From assembly GCA_025617745.1 (NCBI GenBank), contig CM046853.1, forward strand, positions 54,278,643 to 54,342,642: a stretch of DNA of 64,000 bases, in the 5' to 3' direction. Origin of the DNA: Heliocidaris erythrogramma (taxonomy: Eukaryota; Echinodermata; Echinoidea; Camarodonta; Echinometridae). Position 1 is the first letter of the stretch. Each line of letters starts with the position of its first letter. The position numbers were made by a program, and so were the translations under genes. Shown one piece after another: positions 23,095-35,351 of this stretch. The notes beneath the pieces are model-generated. The model had not been told where the DNA came from. It saw only the letters and a list, made by a program, of their open reading frames with translations, and did no database searches.

Positions 23095-24267
23095 TATTTC
23101 ATCTGATCAGCAGATGATTTCTTTGCGGGTTATCAACTCTATACGATTGTCAGATACACTAAAATCTTAGAGGTGATTGGTAACATACAAGCATGGAACA
23201 ACATAGCTTAGACTTGCCCTTGTACAGTATGCAAACATAAAATACAGATCAAAGTCATGCAGACAACAGGATATGATAATGTACTTCAGAACCATTAAAA
23301 GTTCTAGATTCTTAATAAATGGGAAGATAATTGGCTTCCACTTCACATAAATGCCTAGATATACATCCCAAGGGAAATGAAAAACAAACTTTAAACGTGG
23401 CCCATTAATTCTGCTTGCTTTATGGCGGCATAGTGACAACCCCATATACTAAATATAGGAAGTGATCCTCAGGCTAAAGGATACTTTTCATCTTTCCTAA
23501 GGCACAACGCATGGAAGTGCTTCTAATTAAGGACAAATTTGCTGTTCCTGAGAAAAGATCATGGACCGGTTTACTTTTTTGTTGCTGGGGACGAGACCAA
23601 TCTGTGTCAGATTATTCAGGGGGAGAGCGAGCATTCTCCCTATTTATAGACACAATGATCCCTTAATCTATTATACAAGAGGTACAAGTTTTTATGAAAG
23701 TTGTTCTCAATCACTTTGGCTTCACACTGTACTGATGAAAATAAAAATTGTCTCCTTCTTCCCCTTTCTGCAGATGATACCTATTTTTCATGACTGGTCA
23801 TCAGTGAATCTATGTACCAATCTCGTGTAATTTTGTAACATTTCAAAATATTATAATCAACCTTTATCCCTATATTTTCCATCAAAAGGGGAAATTTTGC
23901 ACCCTAACACCGGGGGTAAACTCGCCCCACACTTCCTGTGCATCTTTGTTAACAATGTTTACTACTAATATGAAACAAACCACACTTTTGGTTGTTTGAA
24001 TCTGCTACTTATTACATCATATGAACATTTCCTGTTGAACATGTCGAAGCTGTTGTCCTTATCAATCCATTTAAAGTACAGAGGAATAATGTCACTTTAA
24101 AAGGTTGTCCATGTTCAAGAGAAATCACATCTGAACAAGAATTTCTTCCCATGTCATGTCAAGAATACTTCTTGTGGTTAGACTGATTGATGAATGAGCT
24201 GTTCTCTCTTTTCCCTCAAGAGTGTCTATGGTTTGCAGCAATGAACAGTTGGAAACATTTTACACTT
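23095..24267. other. Noncoding DNA
   Basis: No recognised element. ORFs of 89-92 codons lack known domains and splice context. Confidence 0.4.
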
Positions 24268-24530
24268 TCGAAGTTCGAACTTATTCAAAGGTTCATTATT
24301 CCAAAGGTTCGTAATTCAAAAAATGAAATAGGGTTCGTAATTCTGAAGGTTCATAATTCAGAAAATGCAATAGAGCCCTACATCATTTTCAGAATTCCAA
24401 ACCTTCAGAATAATGAATCCTTCATTTTGGGAATTACAAACCCTGCTTCATTTTGGGAATTACCAACCCTATTTCATTTTCAGAATTATGAACCCTAAAT
24501 TCATTTTCAGAATCATGAACCTTTAGATAA
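24268..24530. repeat. Palindromic tandem array of GGTTCATAATTCTGAAAATG units
   Basis: Units such as AGGTTCATTATTCCAAAGG, GGGTTCGTAATTCTGAAGG and AGGTTCATAATTCAGAAAA are followed by inverted ones such as CATTTTCAGAATTATGAACC. The array therefore folds on itself, with the orientation switch near 24375-24400. The 103-codon frame across it reads as a peptide repeat but is a product of the array. Confidence 0.85.
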
Positions 24531-24553
24531 AAATAATGAAAGAGCTTACAAAT

Positions 24554-24630
24554 TGTCTGCTGAGAGCCAGAAGGGTGTTGACTTTGTGTTAAAATATATG
24601 AGTTAACACACTTCTGGCTCCAAACAGATT
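24554..24630. mobile_element. Short hairpin element, AGCCAGAAGGGTGT family, copy 3
   Basis: TGTCTGCTGAGAGCCAGAAG at the left (followed by GGTGTTGAC) pairs with GTTAACACACTTCTGGCTCC and CAGATT at the right. The apical spacer is about 30 nt. Confidence 0.75.
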
Positions 24631-26159
24631 AAATTATATTTTTACTTTTACCAGAAGCCAACTTTCTCTTCTATAAAACACCTACATTTATCATCTGATA
24701 TTCACTATTGCCCTTTATTTGGCCCAGCTTGGCTCTATGTTTTAGTTCATTTTGGTGCAATCACCTGTCAAAATCTAAATGATAGTTCCCCCTGAGATGA
24801 CTAAATGTGAAACATCTCTCTATTAATGAGGCTTATACCTTGATCTGTCACATAAGTCATGCTATTTTGGTTTCTTTATATTGAAAGCAAGATTCCAAAA
24901 GACATTTATCAAGGTTTTATGTCATTTTAACCCTCTCAGTACCATACATGGAACACACAAGGTATGAAATCATTTTAGGGCTTGTGGTGCAGTTAGCACA
25001 AGTTTAAACATAGGACACCTTTAGAGAGATTTGCACTGTAGCCTACAATATGTACTTTGGCAAAATATGTAAATTTAAACATGCTTACTTTTGTTACATT
25101 ATATGATTCCTAATTTATCTTGAGAAACATATATAGGTCTATAAACTTGTCAAGCTTTCAAAGTGCAGGACTGGTCCTGAATAGAAGTTCATAATTTACC
25201 TTTAGCTCAATCAAGACCGTATATCCCTAGCTTAATATTGCAGCTTACACTTGTGTTAAAAACATCCTAAAAGCTGGAAATGTATTAGTACATATATCCA
25301 TCTGTCATATTACCTATTTGTGTCAAGATATTTGGTTCAGCTGTTTCTTTTGTTAAGCAGGATTTGGCATGCACAAGTTGTTGTTTGGTCTGACAAAGGT
25401 TTGTCAATTCTTCAAAGAAGTGATAAAGACCTACAACTGGTCTTAGATATCACCTGTGCGAGACAATGGGGGTACCAAGATGGTTGTCATTTTGCATTGG
25501 TGGCTTTAGTTGTACAATAGCTATTCAATATGCAGCATCATGTCCATTGTGTACAGGTAAATGGACATGTACCGGGTACTCATATGACATCACAGTTTTT
25601 CAAAATGGCAGCCCCTATGGGATAATATCTAGCAAGGAATCTGCAAACTTTAGAGAGATTGTTCTCCTTATTGAGTAATCAAATAGGAGTATTTTCAACA
25701 GGCTACCAATTTTCCACATGATTATCAGCTGTTTGTTGAGTTTCATTCTAATGACACATATTTGTAAAGCTTGGATCCTCTTCTTTCATTTGATGCCACT
25801 CATATGATACAGACTTCACGCACGAGTGAGTAAAGACAATATGATGCATGGCTACCAAAAAGCCGTTTGGCCAACGATATCTGAATTGTATAATGTACAT
25901 ACATGTACTTCAATTAAAATTTTAAAAAAGTACAGTCAGTGGCAAGCAATGTTGATCACTATGACATTTGCAAACTCATGCCAATCCCATAATGAACTCT
26001 TCAATCATTTGTCAGAATATAGGCAACATAGGAACCCAACATTTGAATTAAACATCATTCTGCCAGGATATATTCACTACTAAGACAAATACCACCATTT
26101 TCTCCAAAGGTCATAAGCTAAAATATAGTCACCCCCTCACAAACAACCATTATTATAGG
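24631..26159. other. Noncoding DNA
   Basis: Nothing recognised. ORFs of 66-85 codons look random. Confidence 0.4.
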
Positions 26160-26512
26160 GAGGCGAGTTGGCTCAGTCGGTAAAGCATCTGCCTGTCGAA
26201 CCAAAGATCGTGGGTTCGAATCCACCCCGGGCGGATGACTGAAGCCTGCGTTGTGTGTTAACGTGCCCCCTCTCTTGTTTCATAGACGCAGGCTATGTTA
26301 CAGTAGAAAACACACGGATAGGACGTTAACTGGAGGCCCCGTGCAGAGAAAAGTCACCACCTTTGCACGTTAAGAACCCACTGAAATATGCGAATAAGAG
26401 TAGGGGAAAACCCCAGTGTAGTGGTACACCTGCACATCCCAATCTTCGTGATAGTTCATCTTCGTGATAGGCTGTAAAGCCCTTTGAAGATTATGGAAGA
26501 AGAAGAAGAATA
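26160..26512 (+). mobile_element. tRNA-derived SINE
   Basis: Head GAGGCGAGTTGGCTCAGTCG with A box TGGCTCAGTCG and B box GGTTCGAATCC at tRNA spacing. A GTC triplet sits at the anticodon position (Asp-like). The body is about 270 bp and includes ACGTTAAGAACCCACTG and GGGGAAAACCCCAG. The tail is CTGTAAAGCCCTTTGAAGA followed by (GAA)n. This SINE type has a different body and tail from the one at 20250. Confidence 0.85.
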
Positions 26513-27062
26513 AAGTTGTGCATGTTGTGTTTTGGGAAGGCAATGGACAGGTCTGCACAGTAAAACCTGATCACAATTTACCTGACCTTTAAAGTGCCCC
26601 CAATCGATCACATCATATCAAACAAAATCAATTCAAAGATCTCAATTAGATCCATTTCCTCTTGACATGTAGAATTGTAGATTCACCCACAACAAGCAAG
26701 AAGCCAACGTCAGATTCAATAGATCAAACACAGGTTTACATCTACGCCAAGCAGATGTACTCCTTTCCAAAATAAAGATTAGATAAATGATGGGGTTTGG
26801 ATTAAGTCCAAGAGAGACTTGAATCATAATTAGATCATTGAATTTTCTTTTTCTTTCCACTGGTGTTTGCAGGGAGATACTTCATGGATGATTTGTGCTA
26901 AAAGTAGAGCACTTTTAAGGTCATAATGATGGTCACAGTGGAAAGTTACACAGTGCATCTCAATACAGGCCTGTTTAGTTTGAAACCACAGCAAATTCTA
27001 TGCCGGAGTATTCTAAGCACTGTGACAAATAAAAATAGTTACAAGGGTACTTAATCCAGTTC
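26513..27062. other. Noncoding DNA
   Basis: No recognised element or exon. Confidence 0.4.
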
Positions 27063-27208
27063 AGGGCCCTGTTTCATAAAACTTGTTATCAATAACAACT
27101 GCCCAATTTCTATGACAAATTCGCTTTCAGCCAATCAGATTCAAGGATTTCAGGAGCTTATAAAAATTATTGTAACTTTTGATAACAAATCTTATGAAAC
27201 TAAGCCCA
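27063..27208. mobile_element. Palindromic MITE (GGGCCCTGTTTCATAAAACT ends)
   Basis: The left end AGGGCCCTGTTTCATAAAAC plus TTGTTATCAATAACAA is mirrored by TTTTGATAACAAATCTTATG and AAACTAAGCCC. The core CAGCCAATCAGATTCAAGG is nearly identical to the core of the MITEs at 8745 and 12857, although the termini differ. The two are sister families. Confidence 0.75.
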
Positions 27209-27654
27209 GATCAAATTAAACTTGATCTACATATTGTAAACCCATAAAATGACCTAATATGAGAGCAGAAACTTTTGTGACTTTGTAAACGCAATGGTCA
27301 TTTTTGCGTAAATAATCATACAGCCATGTGCTGACAGTAGAATGACCCATGCTACCTGACCTTTGTCACCTGTTGCTCAAAAGGGCAGGTTGAACAACCC
27401 ACACTGATCTTTCGGTCCAGCCTGCGCTGATGAGAAAGTGATCAAATACAGGTGGATGCTGCTGTAGAATGTGACAAGCATCCTGTTGACTAATACCACC
27501 TTAACTTGAGCTTCACATCCTCAACGATTGTTCTTTTATATTAAAGTTGGTGTGATTGACTTGTGCTGACATGCATCCTTTTTACGACAATACACCTCAC
27601 CGTTACCCTGAACCATTACCCTTATATACTCCAGTCACACCAACAAGACCAACA

Positions 27655-27772
27655 CCAGGGCCCTGTGTCATAAAACTTGTTATCAATAACAATTGCAATG
27701 ACTGTTATAAGCTACTGAAATCCTTGCATCTGATTGACTGAGAGCAAATTTGTCATAGATATCTGGCAGTTG
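27655..27772. mobile_element. Partial copy of the GGGCCCTGTTTCATAAAACT MITE
   Basis: Starts CAGGGCCCTGTGTCATAAAA, followed by the core in inverted orientation (CCTTGCATCTGATTGACTG). The opposite terminus is missing or replaced by diverged sequence after TTTGTCATAG. Confidence 0.65.
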
Positions 27773-27819
27773 TTTGATTATACTGATTGATTATCCCTAT
27801 GATTTTATCATTTTTTAAT

Positions 27820-28163
27820 TTTAATTTTCTTAGTTGTTGATAAAGGAATATCTTTGTTTCATACAGGGTTTGTGTAAAAACATATGCACAATGACTATAT
27901 CTCAGTTGTATGACTTGTATGATTACATATTTTCTTCAGAAAAAGTGGAAATTAATTAATTTTTTTCTTCAATACAGGGCAAATAAGAGAGGAGCTTGCA
28001 AGATACATCACAGAGTTGCCAATTTGTGTTTGATTGATTACAAATTTAAAAATTCATTACTTTATTTTTCGAATTTTGCTCAAGCTTTCATTGATCTGTT
28101 TCTTAATATTTTTTTTCTCCTTCTTATAAAACCAACTTGACATCAAGGTGGACTTCCGCTTAA
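27820..28163 (+). mobile_element. Right part of the AGGGAAAGT-type TTAA MITE
   Basis: Aligns with about 22300-22561. Shared landmarks are ACAGGGTTTGTGTAAAAACA, GAGTTGCCAATTTGTGTTTG, TTTTGCTCAAGCTTTCA and AAGGTGGACTTCCGCT at the end. The left arm is absent. Confidence 0.75.
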
Positions 28164-28179
28164 GTATCTTTTACAGCCA

Positions 28180-28445
28180 TTTTATTGATAATAATGATAA
28201 TAATGGCTTCTTGTATAGCGCTCAGCTCTTGTCCATCATTCTGTGATACTCATTGCACTCCAGTACTATTACCCCGGTCAATTAAAGCCGTGTGGCCAAT
28301 TATGTAGAGCTCTAGTCTATCAGGTACCCATGTACACCTGTATATCAATATGATGTCAAAGGAGTGACGTTAATGCCAGTCCGGGATTCGAACCCTCAAC
28401 TTCTTGATGGAAAGTCAAGTGAATGAACCACTATACTACAAAATC
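28180..28445 (-). mobile_element. tRNA-derived SINE, minus strand
   Basis: On the minus strand the A box TAGTATAGTGG and B box GGTTCGAATCC lie at tRNA spacing, with a CTTTCCA anticodon-like loop (TTC, Glu-like). The tail on the plus strand begins GATAATAATGATAATAATGG followed by CTTGTATAGCGC, the reverse of the GCGCTATA-(ATT)n ending. The B-box edge lies near 28390 and the A box near 28430. Confidence 0.82.
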
Positions 28446-29404
28446 TCCACACAGATGATTCAGTTGATCATGAATTCATAACGCTTTTCGCTTGGCTGTA
28501 CAAACATCTAAAAGCCACAGGAAATAATCATTCAAAACTAACTGCTATCGTAAGACTTGGTTTCCAAGAGGGGTGTTGTCTACTTGGCGAGAGTTTTAAT
28601 AAGTATTCGTGCCAGACGGATCAAATAATCTGAGGCTAGGATTGCCACCTGTTAAGATGTATGCAGGACTGATGATAGTTCACCTCAAGGAATATGTATA
28701 TGTGGGACAAGGAAACAGAGCTAACCCCTCCTAATCCTCTATTTGTGTTTCAGGAACTGTATATTGATAGGTTCAACATGTATTGCTCACTTCCTAGATG
28801 ATTAGATTCTCTCCTCTAAGGACACATATTTGTAATACAAGTCAAGTATGGCTTATGAAGAACTTTTCAGTTCCAAACATTTCAAAACAATCTCCTGGAT
28901 ACACTGTATTGCCTATAGAAATCATGTTCAAAGTTTATGAGAGACATCTGTAATGTTAAAAAAAATCTTAATACATGTAGGTGATAGTCCCTGACACTTG
29001 GCAATTATTTTAGAAATATTTTAGAAATTCAGGAAACACAAAGACATATTTTGACTAAAGAACTATTGCTGACCAACTCTGTGCATGTCCCAATGCACCT
29101 GACGGACATGGCTTCCACAGAACTCTACATGTAAACCTGTAATTTATCATTGCAATTAAGTTGATGGATACCTCGTACGTGCACCTTCATCATCTAGAGT
29201 TTTGCAAACTCATTTTGATTGGTTGCAAGGTGGCTGCTCAGACTCTACCTTTTCACAGCTGTGAAACCTTTTCAAAAATCAAGACTAACGTAACAATTTT
29301 TTTTTTCTTTCACATCCTCACACACCTATCTTTTGCATGCCTCCTAGTTTTTTTCTCTTCTACAATAACTTTACACCGACTGATGTAACCTTTACAGTGA
29401 CTCT
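28446..29404. other. Noncoding DNA
   Basis: No recognised element or exon. Confidence 0.4.
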
Positions 29405-29671
29405 TTAACCTCTTCTATGCTGTGGGCAGCAAATCCCAACCTAGAATTGGAGTGTTGAACAATTTTTCCTAAAACTAGCATTGCTTCTTTTTTTTTTTAA
29501 ACAAAAACAAAATCCGGTAGCCCTGTCGAGAAGTTCATTCCCATAGAATTATTTTTTAGGTCCAATTTAACAATGAAATAAGCAATTAAAGTCAGGATTT
29601 TTAACACTTGATAGTTACATGTAATTTAAGAAAATTGATCTAACTAACAATGGTGGCACCAAAGGGATTAA
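29405..29671 (-). mobile_element. TTAA-flanked MITE, CCCCTWCCATGCC family, oldest-looking copy
   Basis: Bounded by TTAA at 29405-29408 and 29668-29671. The body CTTCTATGCTGTGGGCAGCA and TTGGAGTGTTGAACAATTTT matches the copy at 35101. The terminal C runs are eroded here (CCTCTTC instead of CCCCTACC), which implies greater age. Confidence 0.7.
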
Positions 29672-32386
29672 AACACATTTTTGTAATTTAAGCAGGTAAG
29701 CCAGGTTAGTAAAGACCTTCTTGCTTATAAAAAATAAATATGTCACATACATTGCAGCTTGATAATTGCTATGATTTTTGTCTATAGTCAATCTACTGAC
29801 GAAGCCTAGAAAATCTTCCAGTGCAAATATTGCAATTTTCAGTACTGGCTATCCTTATCATAAAACGTATGCATTTCTGATACACTTTCAACCACTTTCC
29901 CCATTCAAAATTCATAAATAATGATAGTATTCAAACCTATCAATCATTCAACATTTAGACCTCACATCTAGTGTGAGATAATGCTAAAGGTTTATGTGCT
30001 TCCAGGTATCCAAATATAGGGTACGTTTAAACTACATGTATCTATATTTGTACAATGTACAGATGAAATAGATTTAAACTTGGCAGGAAAATTGTGACAT
30101 TTAGGTGAAATTGTTAAATATTCTGCATGTACACATTTAGATCTACATCTACATGTACATTACATGATCAATATGGCAGACGTGAAAGGGGTACATCAAT
30201 ATGTAGTACAGCCAGAGTAATAATACTACTTAGGTGCTTAGAAACAAAGCGCAATATACATGTTATGTATTATTATTATTATTATTATCTTCAAAAGTTG
30301 GCCTGTAACTGGTCACACAGATACATTATGATGTTCAATTGCATGTGTGAAAAAGCTTGGGGCTACATGTACATCTTACACAGATAATGTGATTGTTGGT
30401 ACAACTAATGTATGAGCGATGGTAGCGATGGTAGGCATGGAAAATATTGTAGGGAACAACAAAATTTATGGATGTGGATCAGAAAACAGCATGAAATGGA
30501 TTTCTGTTCTTTATAATATATGCAAAGGCTTGCAAGTTACTACATCGGCATATAATAAAAGCTAGGTAAAAGGCAATTATATGGTCTACCCACCCAAGAA
30601 CCTGCTGATTTTCAATGTAATGAAGTCTCTTGCAAACACGATCCTTCAGGTAGGGTACATCAGGTCAAAATATTTCAGGAAAACCAGGAAAGACAAGTCT
30701 GTCCTCCTAGACACAACCTAAACAATATCCTTCTTGGGTAAAAGGTTAAATGACAAGACATACATCCTCACGTTAGAAGTACAGCCACAGGGTGTTCACT
30801 GGTATAAACTGAACAATGTATTATTTTTTAAAATCATCATACTATCACTAATCACACAATCTTCATATATTGGTGATACTAGCGGGAGTTACCCTTTTAT
30901 ACCCAATACTTCAAGTCCCCTACAAATGCAATGTAAGAGCATTTGCAGCTATGCACTGTGGCCTGTGTATAGCTAAAAATTATTTTGGACACATTAATTT
31001 GGTTTATTTCACCAGGGACTAAAAATGAATAATGGAACCTATATTGAAATTACAGGCTCCTTTATTTTCTGGTGAGTCAGTCAGAATTTCTTCTCAAGAT
31101 TAAGAACTTGACTCTACAAGTTCAGTGAAAGACTGCTCCCAACAAATTTCAAGAAACAAACTATTAAGATGAAACTTCAATATCAATCTGATTTGCCGAC
31201 AATTTGCAACAACAATAATGTACTTGAAAAGTGAATTCAATAAAGGATGTACGTTGCCTAATTCCAACGAGGAGACAAATTTGAAGAAGTAACGCAATTT
31301 CCTTGCGATACGTCTGTCCAAGGGTATACGAATCAGAAGACAAGCTCACGTTACTAAATATAGCAAGATGTATGATCTCAGCAAGACTCTTTCTTAATAT
31401 CTTCTTCTTCTGCTGTGGGGTTACACTCCAAATGAGTCATTAATACACTGAATTTGCCTGGTGTTGTTGATTTCATCAGATATTGCTTCTAGCTTTTGTA
31501 ATGAATCTATCTGTTCAATTTGCTTAATGATGTCCACTTATTCCATCATTTTCTTTATATTTTGATCACAATTTGATGATCAATAATTGCTAGAAAGTAT
31601 TCATCTAACCAAGAGTTCCACGTCGTTTGGAATCCTATCTGTTTACTGACAGCTTCAGACAGTAGAATTTCATTATTCACCAGTCACCACTGAAGTGTAG
31701 GAAAAAGAATGTGGACTATAAATATAACCTTAAACCATATTTCTGTCATTCATAAAGACCTTACCTGATAATATTCCAAATTGTTCTTGATGTTTATTTC
31801 ACAATTCACCATTCGCTTCATTGTTTAAAAATACTCACTATCAATCAGAAATGCCCCATTGTTTCAAATAATACTTTTTGCCTGTGGGCTTAAACTTACA
31901 GAATTAAGTTTTCATATTTTGGCATGAGAAGCACATAACCTTGACATTCATACCACACCTATACCTATATAAAGCACTTATGACAAAGTAGACAGTGATT
32001 AATTTTGCAGAGAGATGCATTAGAGTGTCATTCATCACCACAATGGATGGTAACAACGCAACTGCAGTCAACTTTTCACCGCAAAACAAAATATATAAAT
32101 TAAAATATGACAGGACATTGCTACTGAATAATGGGAGCATCTGACATGTTACAAATACAATTGTCCCTAACTGCATAAAAGGTATACATCAATTATCAAT
32201 TTATTTGCAGAAAAAAATTCAGGTTGTAGTGCAACTGTATTTGGGATTGAAGTAACTTTGCCGGGGAAAGAAAAGGATAACATAAAATGACCGCAGTATT
32301 AGATGATTTGATCTTGAAGAAATACACAATTTCTGAAATAGAATTATTGTGTACTTAGCTACATATATGTACATGTACACTATTCA
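29672..32386. other. Noncoding DNA
   Basis: Contains (ATT)n at 30269-30288. ORFs up to 90 codons look random. Nothing else recognised. Confidence 0.4.
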
Positions 32387-32463
32387 TCTGGCTGAGTGCC
32401 AGAAGGGCGTTGACTCTATAAAAGTGATGTCAGCTATTAAACACCCTTCTGGCTCTCACCAGA
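32387..32463. mobile_element. Short hairpin element, AGCCAGAAGGGTGT family, copy 4
   Basis: TCTGGCTGAGTGCCAGAAGG at 32387 pairs with CCTTCTGGCTCTCACCAGA ending at 32463. The apex contains TTGACTCTATAAAAGTGATG. Arms and spacing match copies 1 and 3. Confidence 0.78.
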
Positions 32464-34499
32464 CGATATATAAACTATCCAGTTTGACTTGTAAAAGTTA
32501 AGACTTTCCTCCCTAAAATTTAGGCCCAGATACATGTACTTGCATGTATGTTTACAGAGTTGATTAATTACAGTGTATCCAATCTGAATTTCCCCTCTTT
32601 CCCAAGGTAAAAACCTACAGGAAACTTTACTGTTGTGTGATTACAGTGCACCTGTGACCATGTACTTTCCGTAGATTATAAACCTGCAGATCTATACATA
32701 CATTGTACACATGTAGCTCATACTGTATGAGGTGAATATCAAAACAGGACTGAAACTGTCTAAATTTAGAGCTCCGTCCTGAAGGTGTGTGATCTTTGGG
32801 GAGTTCCTACCCTATTTTTTTCATGTTTATTTCCAACCTTTCCTCTCCCACTTTCAATCCATTCATTTTTAGTAACTCTGTATGAATCACAAACAAGAGC
32901 TATGGGTGATGTATAAGGTGTGCAAGGCCTGTTCTATTTCTGCTGAAAAACATGGCACATAATAAGCCAGTTCGGGGTTAGCGCATGGTACAAATGACCC
33001 CAAATATCCACAGATATTTTAGACATGGAGGGTCCCTTTATGTGCACTTCAGAAAAATAACTCTGGGAGTGATAGAGGTGCCTCATGAATAGCTTTTGTT
33101 ACCCCCTTTAAAAAGAATACTTCCACCTGGATATCATGGAATGCACCATTAGTGCATAATTGAATAATGATTACATGACATTCATGAGCACATATCGAAT
33201 ATTAGTGTCAGTGGGTTTTAGAATTTGGTACAGATGACCTTTATCTGCTCATGCTCAGATTGCATCTCCGAAGTGGCTTATTCTCACTCAAGAAGCAAGT
33301 AAAGAACAGATTAAGAAATCAAAATGTCAACAGCTTTCAGAAAATGGGACTTCAGTGTTATGTTTGACACTCACATTGAAAAGTGCAATTATGAATAACA
33401 AACAAATAATAATTGGGAGTAAATCTGTTTCCTTTTGGGATTTGTGTGATAATAAGTCTATGTCTACAATTTGGCTCATTAATGACCTACAGTATGAAAA
33501 AAATTGAAACTGACTTTAGAAAATTAATAGTATGTTGATCACCTTATGGTTGAGAAAACATAGTAAACTCAGTCAAGAGGTCATTTACGTCATTGGCCCT
33601 TCTACACTTTTTTCACAATTATTTTGGAATGATTGCTTTTGATCATGAAAAGTCTGCCCGACACAGAACTTTTTATATAATGAATTAAGTTGTCATTTAC
33701 TTGCAGCTGCATTTGATGATAAATGACAAGATACATATCTAAAGGCCTTCAACAGCATGAACATGTAGATTGTGCACGGTGCAACTCATTCAATAACCTC
33801 AATGTTATGAAATGACACCGGCACAAGAAAATGGTGAGGGGAATCCGAATCCGACTATAATTTCTAAATGACTCAAAATGCAAACAAAACCCTCAAATTG
33901 TATACGTGACTCACAGTATTTCATAATTTCACATGAAAGTTTGAAATGAAAATTCCATTGCAATCGGAATTCTGCCCTATTGCTTATGAATGGAGGAAAT
34001 TGCAAATGACCACTGTAATTGAACACATCATTATCAAATCACGATGAGCACGGTAAAGTCACGCAATTTGATGTTCAATTGAGGAGAATGGCGGGCAGAT
34101 GCCGATAGCCGAGCAGCTATACTCAAGAAGTTGAAATCGCGCTATCTTGAACAAATTTACAGCATCCTCACTACTCATTTGATTCCACACAGATAAGGCA
34201 TATTTTGGCAAGAAGGGCAATGCTGATAAAGTGTTAACACATGCATCCAGAGCAGGAACCAGAAACAGCGTGAAATGAAATTCGGAGTAGGATTGATGCA
34301 AATCTAAATGGAGTAATGGGCTTAGAAGGGGGGCATTTCAAACATGTTATTCATTTTTGATTGATGACGAATCACTTGAATAGAAATGGAAATCAAGATG
34401 CACTATCCGTAGCTATTTTGAAAGATATCATTATTTGCACTCAATATAATTCACTAGAATTTATTAACATATCTAAGGAAGTCTACATTTCCACTCAAA
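32464..34499. other. Noncoding DNA
   Basis: No recognised element or splice-bounded ORF. Confidence 0.4.
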
Positions 34500-34960
34500 A
34501 TGTACAGGTACTTCCAGTTTCTGAATAGAATGTTTATATCTTTATTTATCATCAAGCTCAATTTGCAATAAATGGTATCATTTCAAAACATACTTCCACT
34601 TTCTAAACAGAATAAATATCCAATATCTCATCAAGATAAATGTGAAATAAATAGTATCATTTTAAGACATAATGTAATCCCAGTTTCGAACAAAATACCT
34701 CTTGAAGTCATTTCTTGAAGATAAATCTGCAATAAATAGTAGAACTTTAAAAATAACTCCACTTCTGACATAGAATATTTATATCTACATCTCTCATAAA
34801 GACAAATCGGCAATAAATGGTATTATTTTTAAACATAATTCCTCTTCCTAAACAGAATGTTTACATCAACACTGGCAACAAATTGGCAATAAATGTAACT
34901 ATTTTAGAACATAACTCAAAATTCTAAACAGGGTACATGTATTTATATCCACATTTGCAA
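34500..34960 (+). repeat. Degenerate tandem array, period about 80 bp
   Basis: AATAAATGGTATCATTT-like landmarks recur near 34567, 34646, 34731, 34812 and 34888 (spacing about 76-85). Each is followed by AACATAATTCC.CTTTCTAAA and CAGAATGTTTATATC. About five to six units. Confidence 0.8.
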
Positions 34961-35100
34961 TAATTTTTTTAAATCTCTTAGTCTGGTATTGGCAATGGCA
35001 TATTTTGTACATTATGTATATTACTTTGCAAGAGCCTGCACGAATGCATGGGTCACCAAAACTACCAACATGTATAATTTACATCATTCAAGGAATTATC

Positions 35101-35351
35101 TTAACCCCTACCATGCCGTGGGAGGTAAATCGCACCCAAATGTTGGAGTGTTGAACAATTTGTTAATGCTTTAGAATGGCTTCAAAATTTTTCCTTATAG
35201 AGAAATCTGTGCCTTCAATATAATGTTTATTCCTCTGCAATATATCTTTGCCCAGTTTGCTCCAAATAAAACTCATTAAAAGTTAATATTTAACTATTGA
35301 AAGTTCCTTTTTAACAATCCCTCAAAAATCTGATGGCATGGAAGGGGTTAA
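35101..35351 (-). mobile_element. TTAA-flanked MITE, CCCCTWCCATGCC family
   Basis: TTAACCCCTACCATGCCGTG at the left and GGCATGGAAGGGGTTAA at the right give inverted termini inside TTAA duplications (35101-35104 and 35348-35351). The body matches the reverse complement of 37467-37713, for example GCAATATATCTTTGCCCAGT against ACTGGGCAAAGATATATTGC. A CCC-start plus TTAA is piggyBac-like; no transposase. Confidence 0.88.

Noticed and set aside
26160-26240. Functional tRNA-Asp gene
   Set aside because: Good A and B boxes, but acceptor pairing is poor and a SINE body follows directly.
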